From positions 24,197,703-24,261,702 of the forward strand of contig NC_045146.1 of assembly GCF_008831285.2 (NCBI RefSeq): a stretch of DNA of 64,000 bases. The letters run 5' to 3'. Of the stretch, positions 52,135-64,000 are shown piece by piece (the stretch's first letter is position 1; every line of letters starts with the position of its first letter). The stretch comes from Nymphaea colorata. Its lineage: Eukaryota > Streptophyta > Magnoliopsida > Nymphaeales > Nymphaeaceae. The notes beneath the pieces were generated by a model, which searched no databases, had not been told where the DNA came from, and saw only the letters and a program-made list of their open reading frames with translations. The position numbers were made by a program, and so were the translations under genes.

Positions 52135-53215
52135 GGAGTATGGAGACAAAGGATGCACGAAGTTACTCAAGTATTCAAATCCTTCTAAAAATTGTTGCAT
52201 ATTTGTTATAATAGATATTATGGACTTAAATCTTCGCCCAACCATCCCTATTAACGTGCTTCTATTGAGGACATCAAAACGAGCAATTTCGGAGATTAAA
52301 AAAAACCGTCAAAGGTAGTGAGCTCCTCTTTCAAAATCTCAATGAAATTTGATTCTACATTGATCATGTTACTTAGTGTTGACTCTAGTCAGGGGCACAT
52401 AACACCCATAGAACAGATGAGCAAGGTTGGAAACAAGGTCCAAAGAGCCTTATTCTCAGCAACCAATCCTAAATCCTAAAGAAGCTGCTGCACTGAAGGA
52501 TACTCTTTCCACAACTAGACAGGTAAAGCATGATGTCAAAATAAGCGTCGGTTATTGATCAAGTTCGAGAAAGAAAGGACTAATGGTCAAACTTAATCCA
52601 AACAAAGTTCCACCCACAAGCCAGAACATATGAAAACTGGAATCATTAACATTTTTGTTCCTTGTAGTCGTTATTCTTTGCAGCTTTGCTGCTTATGCCT
52701 TCTCAATCTCGCTCCTTGAACGACTTCTATTGCAGATTTACGCGCACGGCATGCTTTTATCTTAACAAGTTCATTTTTGCGTGCTTCTTTTGCAATGCGT
52801 ATTTGTCCACCTCCCTCTATCGAAAGTTTTTAAATTCTGGGTTCGATTGCACCGAGGACAGATATGTTGGTAGCCATTAAAAACGCTCTGGTTTATTATT
52901 TCATTGAGTTAGTAAGTTGTGTTATTCATGGACATGATAGACTTCAAGAGAAATTGGTCTATGTCGTCCATCTAGATGCTAATACAAATTGATCTACAGG
53001 TTTGACTTACAAGTCTACTCGTTCATGATAGAGTCAATGACCCCTAGACTTGAAAATATAAATTCATAATCTTCTCGAACTGCAAATTTCTATCTTACTA
53101 TGACCTTGACCAAGGAATTCTAAAGTATATGCCTTGCAGCCACCGTTCAAAAACCCAGAGTTGGCTCGGTGGCCCGGTCCTCAACTCGGTTAAAAAAATA
53201 GAAAAACTATCCAAG
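52135..53215. other. Non-genic stretch after the LINE
   Basis: AT-rich, no gene or repeat with clear boundaries seen. Confidence 0.5.
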
Positions 53216-53220
53216 TTTCG

Positions 53221-53356
53221 GCCGAGTAGAAGGCAGTTTTAACCGAGTCACCTATAGATATGATCTAAGTCTGCATATTGCATAACTTGGCGGAGTAGAA
53301 GTCTGTTTTAACCGAGTCACCTATAGATATGATCTGGGTCTGCATATCACATGTGG
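53221..53356. repeat. 69-bp tandem duplication
   Basis: GCCGAGTAGAAGGCAGTTTT at 53221 recurs as GCGGAGTAGAAGTCTGTTTT at 53290; both go on with AACCGAGTCACCTATAGATA. The ACTCGG/CCGAGT words around it suggest remains of a repeat family. Confidence 0.85.
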
Positions 53357-53359
53357 ACA

Positions 53360-55100
53360 TGTACTTATAAATGATACCAAAAACCAGGTCATATAAATTT
53401 TTAAGTGCAGTACATATATACAAATGTACTTATCAATGGTGCCAAAACAACGTTATATATATATATATATATATATATAAAGAAACATATTGCTAAACTT
53501 TGTGTTTATATATGCAAATGCACTATTATACACGCTATGTGTAACACATCGGTCTTATATGTTATCGTGAAGCGTAAGCACTATTTTGTACATGGCAAAA
53601 TATATTTTCTGCAAAAAATGAAGTTGCAAAATGAGGCCAATTGAACTGAGTTGATAAGACGAGCCATGAGTCAATTGACTCGAGTAAAGTCCCGAATTAC
53701 TGGGCTTTAAGACCTTGCTTGAATCTACAGAAGCAAATATTTGCATTTTGTTGGTAAATTGACAGCTAAATACCAAAGGCAATGAGAGATTGGAATCTAG
53801 TCCCATGCAACTCTTCTGCACGTAAGAAACCTCTCCAGAATTTCCTGTAAAGGAAAAGTTATGTGAAACAATATGCGAAGAAGAAGCAGAATGGAAATGT
53901 TCCAAAAGATTTTGGCCGAATGAAAGCGATATGCATTGGGGAAACATGTACGGCGGAAAGCCAATTTTAGAATAGAGAAGGAAGTTTCATAGTAGCTATG
54001 CTCTATACTCTAGCCAACTTTAGAATAAAGAAGGCAGTTTCATGAACATAGGCCAATTTGACAATGCTTACTGATACGGCATAGGCATCTACCTACTGAC
54101 AGATATTTGGCTTTCATGAACATCTGAAACCTATTGCATCCGAAAGATTCAGATATGGTTGGGAATTGCACGAGTCCGATGTGTCACGACCCAAGTTTTT
54201 GACAGGATGAATCCAATTCTATGTCAAACTAAGCAATATGTTAATAGTCGAATATGATAATGCTTGCATCTGACCCAAATCCTCATTATTGATTTGCATG
54301 GTAATGAAAAGTTCAAATTCAGATTAAATCTAAATTATGAACCTCTCAGTCTCAGATGTAAAATTCGGGATCAGTTCTAGTCGGTTTTGGTTTTAGTTTT
54401 CCCAAAATTGCACTTGACTTCGCCCAGGTCTGAATCAGATTATGCAGAAACTGATTAAGTTGGATGTGTGAACCCCTGGACCCGTCCCAAGCCCGCCGCC
54501 CAATTTTGCCCCGCTAATTGGAAATCCAGATTATTCTTCTAAACAATCTAAACTTCCTTCGCAATAATTTGACATACATGGATCGGATTCTGATAATTTG
54601 GATTTAAATAGCATGGCACGACCCGGCGCTCCATCCGACCTGGTCGTCTTTTCATTTCTCGTTTCGATCAGGGCGTGATCAAGCGAATCTCATGGAAATA
54701 TTTAAGTTCGGACATACATTTTTACTATAATTCGAAGAAAGCCATACGCTCGAAATTCTTTTTTCTCAGGGTCTCCTTTTTGTTGAGACCCATCAAAAGA
54801 TTCTTGACTTCTCAGTTTTGCTTTAATAATGTTAACAGTCCCATCAAATTAAAAGTTTTCCATTAAAAGAGTTAAATCAAATTGTTACATATTTTAAGAT
54901 AACGAGACCGTAATTGTATTTTTATATTTAACTTCGGGAGACATAATTTGCAGTTTTCAGCCAAAAGGTCAAGTTTTTATTTCAGAGAAGTTGCCGTTGT
55001 TCGGATTTGAGCTAAAAAGTGGCGGTAAAATGAAAATTCTCGTGGACACCCTCACCGTCATACGTGTCGTGTTCTGTGGGTCAAGAGAACATCGAAGCCA
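53360..55100. other. Region upstream of FREE1
   Basis: Contains a TA microsatellite (about 53453-53480) and a local duplication near 53960 and 54013 (GCCAATTTTAGAATA, GCCAACTTTAGAATA). The FREE1 promoter must lie in the last part; no TATA box is evident and the leader is CT-rich. Confidence 0.5.
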
Positions 55101-55264
55101 AAACTGAAAGCCTTCGTGGCTACGCCCTTCTCTCTTTTCTCTCTTCACCGAGAGAATAATCAGAGGAGACTGTCTTCCCCTCCCTCCGTCTCCGATCGAG
55201 ATCCCAGCCGTTCTCTCTCTGTCTATATTCTGCAGTTTCCTCTCTTTCGTTTGGTTCGTGCACC

Positions 55265-58200
55265 ATGCAGCAAGGTGGTGTTGGCGATTACAGCTCCTAC
55301 TACTACCACCACCACCAACAATCACAACAACCAGCGGTAGCACCACCACCTTCACAACCCCAGGCGGCGGCACCCTACCACCTTCCTCAGAGCCAGCCGC
55401 CGTCCTACGCCTCCGCCCCGCCATTTTCCTCCACCACCACCATCTCCAACGTCCCCGATTACTCCTCCCCTTATCCTTCCTACCCACATCTTTCCCCTGC
55501 CACTGATCCGATCCCTCCCACCGCCCCTTCCTACGCCCAACCCCCTCCATACCCACCCCAAACACAATCCTTCAACCCCTCCTACCCCATAGAGACAACT
55601 TACCCTCCCCAACACATCCAGCAACAACCTTCTTCCTACCCCAATTACTCTAACCCTAACCCTAACCCTAATCCGCCACAGTCGGTGTCCCCTCCGTCCT
55701 ATGCTTCCTCATACCCTGTTTCGACGGATCCGGCCTATAATTCGTACGATTCGACGCCTAAGTACGATAATTTTGGGTATTTAGATGGGAATTCCGGGAG
55801 GTATGGCGGCCAGGGGTATAATCGGGGCGGGCAAGAATTGTATGATCGACCGCAGTTTCGCAATGATCGGAGCTTCGGCAGAGAAGACGATGGGTTCGGT
55901 GAGGGCGTCTATGCTTACGATGGTGGAAGCGTGGAGCCGTATGGGGCGCGTGGGACGTCTGGTAAGGTATGGTCTGGATTCGATGACTATGGGAGGGCGA
56001 CGGGATCCTCCGCGGGGAAGGAGTCGTCGAGCTCAGTGAAGGTCACGAAGGCTGTGCCGAAGGCAGAGACTCAGCAGGATGCAAAGGCCGGGGTGCAGAA
56101 ATTTCGGGTGAAGCTGTTGCCCGAAGGGGCTTCTCAGGGCACCATGGATGTTCTTTGTCAGGTTTGGAAATGGAATAGTTGATTTTCTTGGCTCTTCTGT
56201 GCCTCTTTTTCGTTTTTCAAATTTTAGTCTCATTGTTACCTATGGGGTTTCCTTGTTTTTGTTGGTTTAATGGGCGTTATCCAAGATATATAGTGCCGGT
56301 GGCAATGATTCTCTCGGAAAATGTTGGATTCATTTAGATTTTGTGATTGTTTTGTTTCTGTTCTCTGCCGCTGTGAATTCATGCGGATTACCATCAATCC
56401 AGTTCTTGAGAAGAAGTGATCTGTCTGCTACTGTTGTTACATGTGTGAAAACCAATCATATGCTATTGGTGCGCATAAGTTTTGAACCTGGTGTTGTGTT
56501 TTATCAACGTAAACTGCAAGAAGTAATACTATCATCACTACGCTGGCGAGCCTACGAGGGGCGTGTGTTTTATCAACGTAAACAAAACGCATGTGACACC
56601 CGATATGCGGGTGAGGACTGAAGAAAAGTTCTGTGGATTTAAATGTCTATGTGTCATTCTATCATTTTTTTTCTTTTGGTTTGTAGTCCTTTTTAGGGTA
56701 TCAAAAGAATGCTAGCAGCAGGGCAGGTTAAATTAGGCGTACATGTCAGTTTTGAACCAAGTCATTAGAATTCATATCTGGGCTAGTTTGGGCACACATG
56801 TCAGTTTTCGACCAAGTGCTTAGACTCATAGAGTTAGTATTAGAGCTAAATTCGATACTTGAACTTAACGTCTCACATGCCTGGAAACACATGCATTGAG
56901 GGAGTGGCTTGTAAGGCCTTCAATGAGTATGTGGATTTATTGGAAAATTTTGAGAAATTTTGAAGGGTTGAAGTACCTAGGTGTCATACGCTACTATTGA
57001 AAAAAATGCCAGTAATAACAGAACTGTCCTTACATGTCAATGAGTACATATCAGAGACTACACACAAATAAAGAAATTAAAAAATAAAAACACTAGCTGC
57101 AAAATCTACTAGCATGTATCCAGCTTTCCATGATTATAAAAAAAAAAAAAAAGCCAGTAATGACAGTAGAGGAACCCACCCATCCTGAGGTTCATGTTGG
57201 ATTTTTATTGAAAGTCATAATCTGTCCTATTTCTCTGGCTGATATAAACTTTCTGGTTATTTGTTTTTGGGGTATGGTCTTGTCATTTTGAAACTCTGTT
57301 TTTGACCTTTGCAGATTGGTCTGGATGGGGTCCACATGCTTGATCCAAATACAAGTCGAACGCTAAGAATATACCCACTTGAGACAATTACTAGATGGGA
57401 GGTATGCTATTTGATTGGTTTGAATGCTTGTTGGTCTCCACCCTCTTTCCCACACACCACATCTTCCCCAACAACAACAAAACTAACCATTACCTGTTTC
57501 ATACCTTCTCCAGGTAAATGATCCGTCAATATATACCTTTTGGTCGAAGAGTGCTGTTGATATCGAGCCAAGGCGCATACGCCTGCAATCAAATCGTTAC
57601 ACCACCAGCACCATTTTGGACACAGTAACTGCTGCTACTGTCCAGGTAAGAATCATGTGCTACAAATTTATTTTTCAAAGTGGGGACAGGTAATTCAAGT
57701 GTACATTGTGCCCTTTCATTTGCTTGGGCCTTCATTATTCTCTATGTGGTAACACGTGCAAACACTTTCCTTTTGCTTATCTTTGTTTTTATATTGAGAA
57801 CAACTGTCTTATGAATTTCAAGAGACATGCTGAATAAACCTGGATGGCCTGATGGCTCATAGAGCAGATAGGACTGTACATCCTACTTGAATCAGGCTTG
57901 AGATGGTCAGCTGGTCCTATGGGCCCTTTTGCTTGTCGTATCTGGAGAAATTAGTGCTGATTTTGTTAGCTCCATTCAGTTAGACATGCTTTATATGTTT
58001 TACATGTGCCCATGTTCCCTGTTTGATTAAGCCTTCAATTGCCTCTTGATCAATTTGTTTTCACTATTGGATTTGTGATAGAAGAGATGCAAGAAGTCCT
58101 TTCATAGTCACATACAAATGGATTGGCTTAATGTTTCTCATTTGTTCAAACAACAGCTTAAGGAAATGGGTGGGAGAAGCAAGGGAGACATTGATGCTGC

Positions 58201-59207
58201 TAAACCACTTGAGCAGACAGCAGAAAAGAAGAGAGGCTTGGTTGATTGGATAAACATTATTAGGCCTGTCAATGAGGAAAAAGATCACTGGGTATGCTTC
58301 TGAGTCATGCAGCAGGTCACTTTTATGCACTAGTGGTTGTTTTGATGTTCTGGTCCATGTGGGCCTCTGTTTTTCTCGTCACACTTCAATATATCTCTTG
58401 GTTTGCCTATGTGATTATTTGTCCTATCATATTATTTTTTAAATGTATTTTTACTTTTGCTGTCATATGTTTCTAAGATGTATCAATGAATATATCTAAT
58501 ATCTATCAAGGAATATGGCTGGTCTTGAACAACCAAGCACCTTTATTAGTGGTGATGTCTTTAAATTTACTTCTTGATTGCTTAAAATGCAGTTTACTGT
58601 AACCTTCTTAGTCGTGGAAACAATTTGAGAGAAAGTAGCAGGCAATTTTTTCCCTTCCTGCTGTGCTTTCAGTAAAAACAGACGTCTGTTGTATCATTCA
58701 ACATTCATTGCCTTTTTTAGCCAGTATGAGTATCGTCAGTTACACATATCTGTCATAATCCAATAACAATTTTTTCGAAAATTTCCTCAGTTGCATATAT
58801 CGCCAGTTTGCTTTTCATGATTATGCAGCAAGCATTCATTTAAAAGTCTATTATTCTTAGGATGTTCGTAGCAGGAAATGGTAATTTTGGAAAGTTGTCA
58901 ATCTCAACACTTTTTTCTTGGTGGTTTGTAATTGAATTTATGAATATACGTTTATGGGCACGTGTATACATGTTTTTGTTTGAAAAAAGTATTTTTTTAA
59001 CTTACGGGTTGCTTTCATGTGTGAAAATAAAGTTGTTTTTCCATCACTAATAAAAAAAATAAAAAACAGGTCAGAGTTTTAATTTCTCAAGACTGTGGTT
59101 CCCAGGATGTCATATCTAATCTGTTCAAGGCTATGTCTGCGGTGTGTTGGTGCTGGTGTGGGAGGCGGCAAGTTCCAAAAAAAAATGGGTGCGGGTGCGG
59201 CGAGGGC

Positions 59208-59263
<56 letters not shown>

Positions 59264-62200
59264 ATTGTTATATAAGTAATTTTATTTGTCTATATTTTTA
59301 AACTTTTTTTATCAAGGTTACCTTAATTTCGTACAAAATTCAATGCTTTATTAAATAGAATAAGGGGAGAAAGAGAGGAGGGAAAAAAGAAGAGAGAAAG
59401 ATAGGCAAAGGAAAAAAATTGAAAAACTTGTCATATTTTGTCGTGTATCGAGTCGGGTGCCGTGTCGACCCGCACCCACATTGGTGCGGGTGTGCCACCA
59501 AAGTTGGCGCACCCATGTGACTTAGGTTCAAGGCTGCTGTAATTTTTGTCTATTCGTGTGGAACAGAAAGTTATGGGTTCTTGTTTCCTCAACCTGCTTC
59601 AGCGAAACTGGGTGTCAGTATGATAACTATTGAACCCCTAGCTTACCTTGAATCAGTGCGGTTTTGAGGTTGTTGGATATGTTATGTTTTTCAACCATGA
59701 TTGTCTATTCCATCAGTATTGGGATTGTTTTTAACTGTTCTTGGTGCTGAATTTTCAATCAGTCTTACTTCTGAGGTTTATTAGTGCAATACTGGAATAA
59801 CTTTGTCTTCATGAACCTAGTAAGACTTTCTTACTTGTTCATTTTCTATGTTCAAATTTAGTGACAAAAAGATTTTGTCATGCACTATTAGGTTCCTGAT
59901 GAAGCAGTGTCAAAGTGCACAGGATGTGGAACAGATTTTGGGGCCTTCAATCGTAAGGTTGTATTTTTTTGTGTGGCTCTGTTGTTGTAGTGCATATGTT
60001 GGGGAATTGCTAAATAAGCCTTCCGCTGAGCGTCTTCTTTCCAATTCTTACCATTGCTTTGCTGTTTTCAGCATCATTGCAGGAACTGTGGAGATATTTT
60101 CTGTGATAAGTGCACCAGTGGTCGAATTGCTCTCACCAATGATGACCAAGCTCAACCTGTGAGAGTTTGTGATAGATGCTTGGTATGGTTCCCTTTTCTG
60201 CTTGTCAGTGTATTTATATTTTTTGTTTGGATGGGTGGTTGATCGCAGGGGGGGGGGGGGGGGGGGGGGGGGGAAGGAGGAGTTGAAGGCCCTTCTGTTA
60301 GTCATCCTCCCAGTCCAACTATCATATTCAACTCTTTTTGTTGGTTGTAGTGGGCAGATGTGCTGGAGCTTTGCATCTGTTTTTGTTTCTAATTTTGTTC
60401 TTGAAGTTGGAATTTTGCTTTGCATCTTTATTGATTTGTTTTACTTTTACAGTTTTACCTATAAAAATTTTGGTTGCCATATTGGCGTGTTAGATTATTG
60501 AACATTTCACGTTATGCAGTTGAAGTATTTTCTGATTGCATCATCCTAATGTTATTTCTTCAGAAGCCTATGTATGGTTAGATAGGGGGTAAGGAAGCTA
60601 GGCAAGCCAGACATGAAAGAGTAGAAATGAAAATGGATCCTGTTTGGGACTTTGTTTAGACCTTATTAGGCTTCAGTCAATTTAGAGTAGTGATTGAAAT
60701 TTGAGCCCAATTTCCGATACTAGTACTCATAGTAGCTTAAAGCATACATGAGCAGATGTACTTCTGGATCTCTGTATGTTTCATTATTTTTTTTTTTCAT
60801 ATCACGAAGATCGTCATCTATAAGCATGGTTCCAACCCCTACTTGTTGGTAGGCCGCTACATTTTGGAGCATTCTAACGAGTGAATTTCTCTTGTCCTGG
60901 TTTTGAGGCAAGTGGTTTACATCCTTAAGCAGCTGAGTACAAATTGGATGTGGGACTGGATTTGATCCAGGGCATCCAAAACTCTCCGGGGCTATAAATG
61001 TGTCCTTGTATTTCATGAATGATAACCATATTCAATCATTTGAATTTTTTTCTTAGTGTCTGTGTCAGAGAAAGAGAAAGAGTGAGAGGGAGAGGAGGGT
61101 GTTTTGGGTATAAATTTCTGGTGGAGTGCTTTTATTTTTTCTTTATTACCTTTTTTTAGTAATGAAAATGACCCCCTAAGCTTTATTTTTTATTTGTCAG
61201 TTTCAGATTTTCATATTCTTCATGCAGCAAGTAGGATGTATGGAAAGTAGTTCTCTGATTATTTCTATGGTGGGAGAGGAGTAATCAGGTTTTTTCCCCT
61301 CACAGTGCTTTGTTTAATTTTTTTTTTTCTCTTCGTCCTGCAGGCTGAAGTGACTCAAAGGCTCAGTAGTGCTAAAGAAGCTAGTAAGCCTGTTGGAGTA
61401 CAGAGGCATGAGGATCTTGCAAAGAAACTTCAGGTGCAATATGAATCTCTAATAAATTGATGTTCTTTGCAAAGATTGTGCAGTTATGGATGCTGTATCT
61501 ATGGGAGTCAATTTTTTTGGAGCATTGCCAATGCATATAGCCCACTTGCTTACACTTGCATTGTTACATTAAGTCCTGAGCCTCTCGGTCATGTTGGAAA
61601 TGCTAATCCCATGACCAGCCCGTAAATTGTCAAAGCTTCCATAGTGTTGATTTGGTCACTTCTATTTTTATGGTTTGCCTCTTTTAAAGGTGTGATGTTT
61701 TCCATGTTCTTCTTGTCTGCGTTTATGCTAGGGGCTAATATGCTAGAGGCTATCTGTTTGTGAAAATGCCTGCTAAACTTGTCTTTAATATGCCTACCAT
61801 GATTTTCACAAATTCTCAACTGCCTTCCAAACTTGTTCTAAGCTGGTGCTTTCATTTCCTTATGACTTTGACAGTCCGCACACTAGACTCTGAAATTATT
61901 GTTGTTATTTCTTTAGTAAGATGTTCCGTTAGGCAAAGAAGTTTTATTTGTTGAATTGATTCTAATGCTTGTTGGTTCACCGAGTAAGGTCGGATCTTAA
62001 ATTGGGGACAATAGGAGCAGAATCACTGTAATTGATTGTGTTTACTGATAATTTTTTGATAGCTATTTGCCAAAATATGTCTTGCCAATAGAAAAAGAAG
62101 CGCATTTTATTTGTTGGCTATTCTGTAGTTTAGCATGTTAAAAATGAATGTGTTTGTTTGTTGGAACTAAAATGCATTTTACTTTCACATGGAAGTTAAA

Positions 62201-62968
62201 TTGGTTATTTCAAAATGCCTGCTTAGTGGGGGTTAACTAATTTTTGGTTTGGTGAACCTGGTTTAGGAGATTTGAGGCACGTGAAAGTGGTAAACTTTGA
62301 TGGCCATAGCCATAAAGTAGTCTTGATGAACTGTTGCCCTTTTTGTGTTGAATGGGGGAGCAATTTATGATTGTTGGTCAGATTCTTCTGACAGTTGATT
62401 TGCCAATGGTGGACTTCTTTTTCTTTATATGCAAATGAATATCAGCGAGCATCTGAGTCCTTTGTTCTTCTTTGTCATTTCTGATGTTAATATTGTCGTT
62501 TGGCGTCTCTGATTGTCATTGTGGAGAGCCTTATTCTAATTCATGGTCAAATTCTTTATGCTTCTTTTTCTTCTGGATCACAGGAAGAAATGGAAAAAAA
62601 TCGCAGGTCAACCTCTGGTATGGATCAGTAATGTCTAGGTTTTGTTCCATTTGGTATCCACCACCACAAGTAGTTCTCTTTGTCTGATTCATCACTATGG
62701 CAGGTTCTTCTCGAGATGGGTCTGGGAGAAGGATGAGAGAAGTCGCATGCCCGATATGCACTGTTCATTTGCAGGTGGATGATCTCTTTGACACTGTTGC
62801 TCTATGCCTCTGTTTTCTTTCATTAAGAACTTCCCGGTTGGTGTCCGTCGAGAAAATAATTTGCATGTGTTCATCGCTTTTGGGTTGCAGGTCCAAGTTC
62901 CAAACTCTGGGTCAGAGACGATCGAATGTGGAGTTTGTCAGCATGAGTTCCTTGTTAGTGCTCATTGA
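55265..62968 (+). CDS. FREE1: FREE1, FYVE-domain ESCRT protein (ten exons)
   Basis: Exons: 55265-56161, 57315-57401, 57514-57645, 58157-58291, 59892-59957, 60072-60182, 61344-61433, 62584-62617, 62704-62774, 62891-62968; together 566 residues (Arabidopsis FREE1 has about 600). FREE1/FYVE1 is a plant-only ESCRT component. It binds PI3P and ubiquitin, recruits VPS23, forms intralumenal vesicles of multivesicular bodies, and affects vacuole biogenesis, autophagy and ABA receptor turnover. Seen here: a Pro/Gln/Tyr-rich disordered N-terminus with SAPP (50-53) and PTAP (85-88), likely VPS23 ligands; [12 protein letters not shown] (276-287); [19 protein letters not shown]; the FYVE zinc finger (Cys426, 429, 442, 445, 450, 453, 472, 475, with RKHHCRNCG); a helix [15 protein letters not shown]; and a C-terminal [14 protein letters not shown] pair ending FLVSAH. 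All junctions are GT-AG. The gene looks intact. Confidence 0.97.
55650..55671 (+). repeat. Telomere-like CCCTAA tract inside a coding exon
   Basis: Three or so CCCTAA units code for the NPNPNPNP stretch (about residues 130-137) of FREE1. The Arabidopsis protein also has Asn-Pro runs in its N-terminus. Confidence 0.85.
59133..59535. mobile_element. Possible insertion in FREE1 intron 4
   Basis: The 10-bp sequence GTTCAAGGCT occurs at 59123-59132 and 59526-59535, as a target duplication would. Between them lie GGTGCGGGTGCGGCG, a TA microsatellite (about 59212-59260) and GGTGCGGGTGTGCC near the right side. The class is not identified. Confidence 0.45.
60248..60273 (+). repeat. Poly-G tract in FREE1 intron 6
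   Basis: An uninterrupted run of about 26 G. Such tracts can form G-quadruplexes and are prone to sequencing error. Confidence 0.9.
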
Positions 62969-63294
62969 TAATCAGTATGTGCCTGCCCATTGTTGCTTCC
63001 TCCAACAACTCCTACGGCTTCTTCTGCTCCTAACTCTAGTGAGGATTCTGTCTCTGTGTTGTGTACATAGGCTGCTGGACCACCTGTCTGTAAATGGCAT
63101 CTTTAATGAGACCTATTTTTTATGTGGTTCATTTCCCTAATGTTTCGTTGTGGTTCCTGCACAGTCACTAGTACCTATGGTGATATGGAAAGTTTGATGA
63201 ACTTTCTGTAGAGGATAGATAGATGATGGTCAGTGTGTTTTTCGATTATTGATGTCTTGCTTGCAATATTTTATGGTGTTGGATGAAGCAGTTG

Positions 63295-63300
63295 AATAAA
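63295..63300 (+). terminator. Probable poly(A) signal of FREE1
   Basis: AATAAA about 330 bp after the stop codon, followed by a T-rich stretch (GGTTTTGTTTTTG). Plant signals are loose, so other sites are possible. Confidence 0.5.
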
Positions 63301-63319
63301 GGCTGTTCTAAAAGGTTTT

Positions 63320-64000
63320 GTTTTTGTAAAGGAAATATTCTGGATCTCATGATCATTGCTCGCGTCAGTACTTGCTCTTACTTCTTCCATCGTTGGAGCT
63401 GCATGATTTACATGAAATGGTAGTGACGTGCGAAGAGTTAATTAGTTCTACATGTCCATTCTTAGCCAACAGTGCAGTGCCATCACGAGAGAGCGGTGTT
63501 CATATCTAACTTCCCCATAGGCGTATAAACTTGACGTGACGTTCGTACCTCTAGACATGACGTTCAAACGGGTATGAAAATCTAAACCGTCTTGTGCGAA
63601 CTTTTTGCTACCCTTCCCTCAGCCTGTGGTAAAGTTCGAAGTCCGAACGCATGGCCAGGTGGGGTGAGCTCTTGTGAGGCAAGTCTTCTGTAGATCCTGG
63701 AATTCATGATCTTGAATACAAGGTCTTGGAACGTGAGAGCTAAGTTTCACGTGCAATCGGTGATCGAAATACGCAATAATGCATGATGGTAGCTTTTGTC
63801 CAATGAGTGGTTAACTGATCTTCTATCTTTATCTTATCCAATGAGTTGGTAATCTTTATTTTAAAGCTTAGGAAAGGTCTCAGGCAATCAGCTGATGTCG
63901 GGTTCAATTTTATACGAACAAATCATGTAAAAGATTTATTATGATAGAATCTCATTTTTTGAATTTTTCCTTAAAAGTATGTTTGCCATATTATTTTTAA
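63320..64000. other. Non-genic 3' end of the window
   Basis: No gene seen. A segment near 63680-63740 with TGGAATTCATGATCTTGA resembles the interiors of the MITE-like elements elsewhere in the window. Confidence 0.5.

Noticed and set aside
54969-55627. Gly/Arg/Trp-rich minus-strand frames
   Set aside because: Antisense of the Pro-rich FREE1 first exon.
62697-63140. 147-codon frame at the FREE1 3' end
   Set aside because: It reads exon 9 on into the intron; the spliced FREE1 frame ends at 62968 and explains the similarity.

Overview
The window is nuclear DNA of a flowering plant. The genes have GT-AG introns and plant-specific families (ABA/WDS-type ASR proteins, an alpha-expansin, a BOI-type RING ligase, the plant-only ESCRT protein FREE1). 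They sit in AT-rich spacers full of TA, GA and GT microsatellites, MITE-like elements and one decayed LINE. ASR genes are absent from Arabidopsis, so a close Brassicaceae relative is unlikely. The species cannot be named from the sequence.

Region 1 (about 1.4-24.1 kb) is a head-to-tail array of eight ASR (abscisic acid, stress, ripening) units, all on the + strand: seven intact two-exon genes and one deleted unit. They form two subfamilies. Type A units start at 2920, 8077, 10889, 15702 and 20799; type B units start at 13072, 18823 and 23321. The order is A A A B A B A(broken) B. All share a roughly 85-bp promoter block. The type A promoters also carry a DRE/CRT-like GCCGAC core. The spacers are themselves duplicated, and similarity often breaks at microsatellites or at the centre of an inverted-repeat element. 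A second inverted-repeat element (about 3.6-6.35 kb), with a Tourist-like MITE inside it, separates the first two units.

Region 2 (25.4-28.6 kb) is a complete three-exon alpha-expansin gene on the - strand. Region 3 (about 28.7-37 kb) is gene-poor and holds several small MITE-like elements and microsatellites. Region 4 (38.0-39.1 kb) is a two-exon RING E3 ligase gene of the BOI/BRG type on the - strand, with a very GC-rich second exon. Region 5 (about 39.2-55 kb) has no recognisable host gene. It holds a degraded L1-type LINE (about 49.3-52.1 kb) and short tandem repeats. Region 6 (55.3-63.0 kb) is a complete ten-exon FREE1 gene on the + strand, coding a 566-residue FYVE-domain protein.

Functionally, ASR proteins are small hydrophilic stress proteins, FREE1 and BOI-type ligases are known to touch ABA or other hormone signalling, and expansins loosen cell walls. 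Their proximity here gives no evidence of joint action. The most unusual part of the window is the ASR array: its alternating subfamilies, its repeat-mediated junctions, and a deletion that fused an ASR first exon to downstream spacer.
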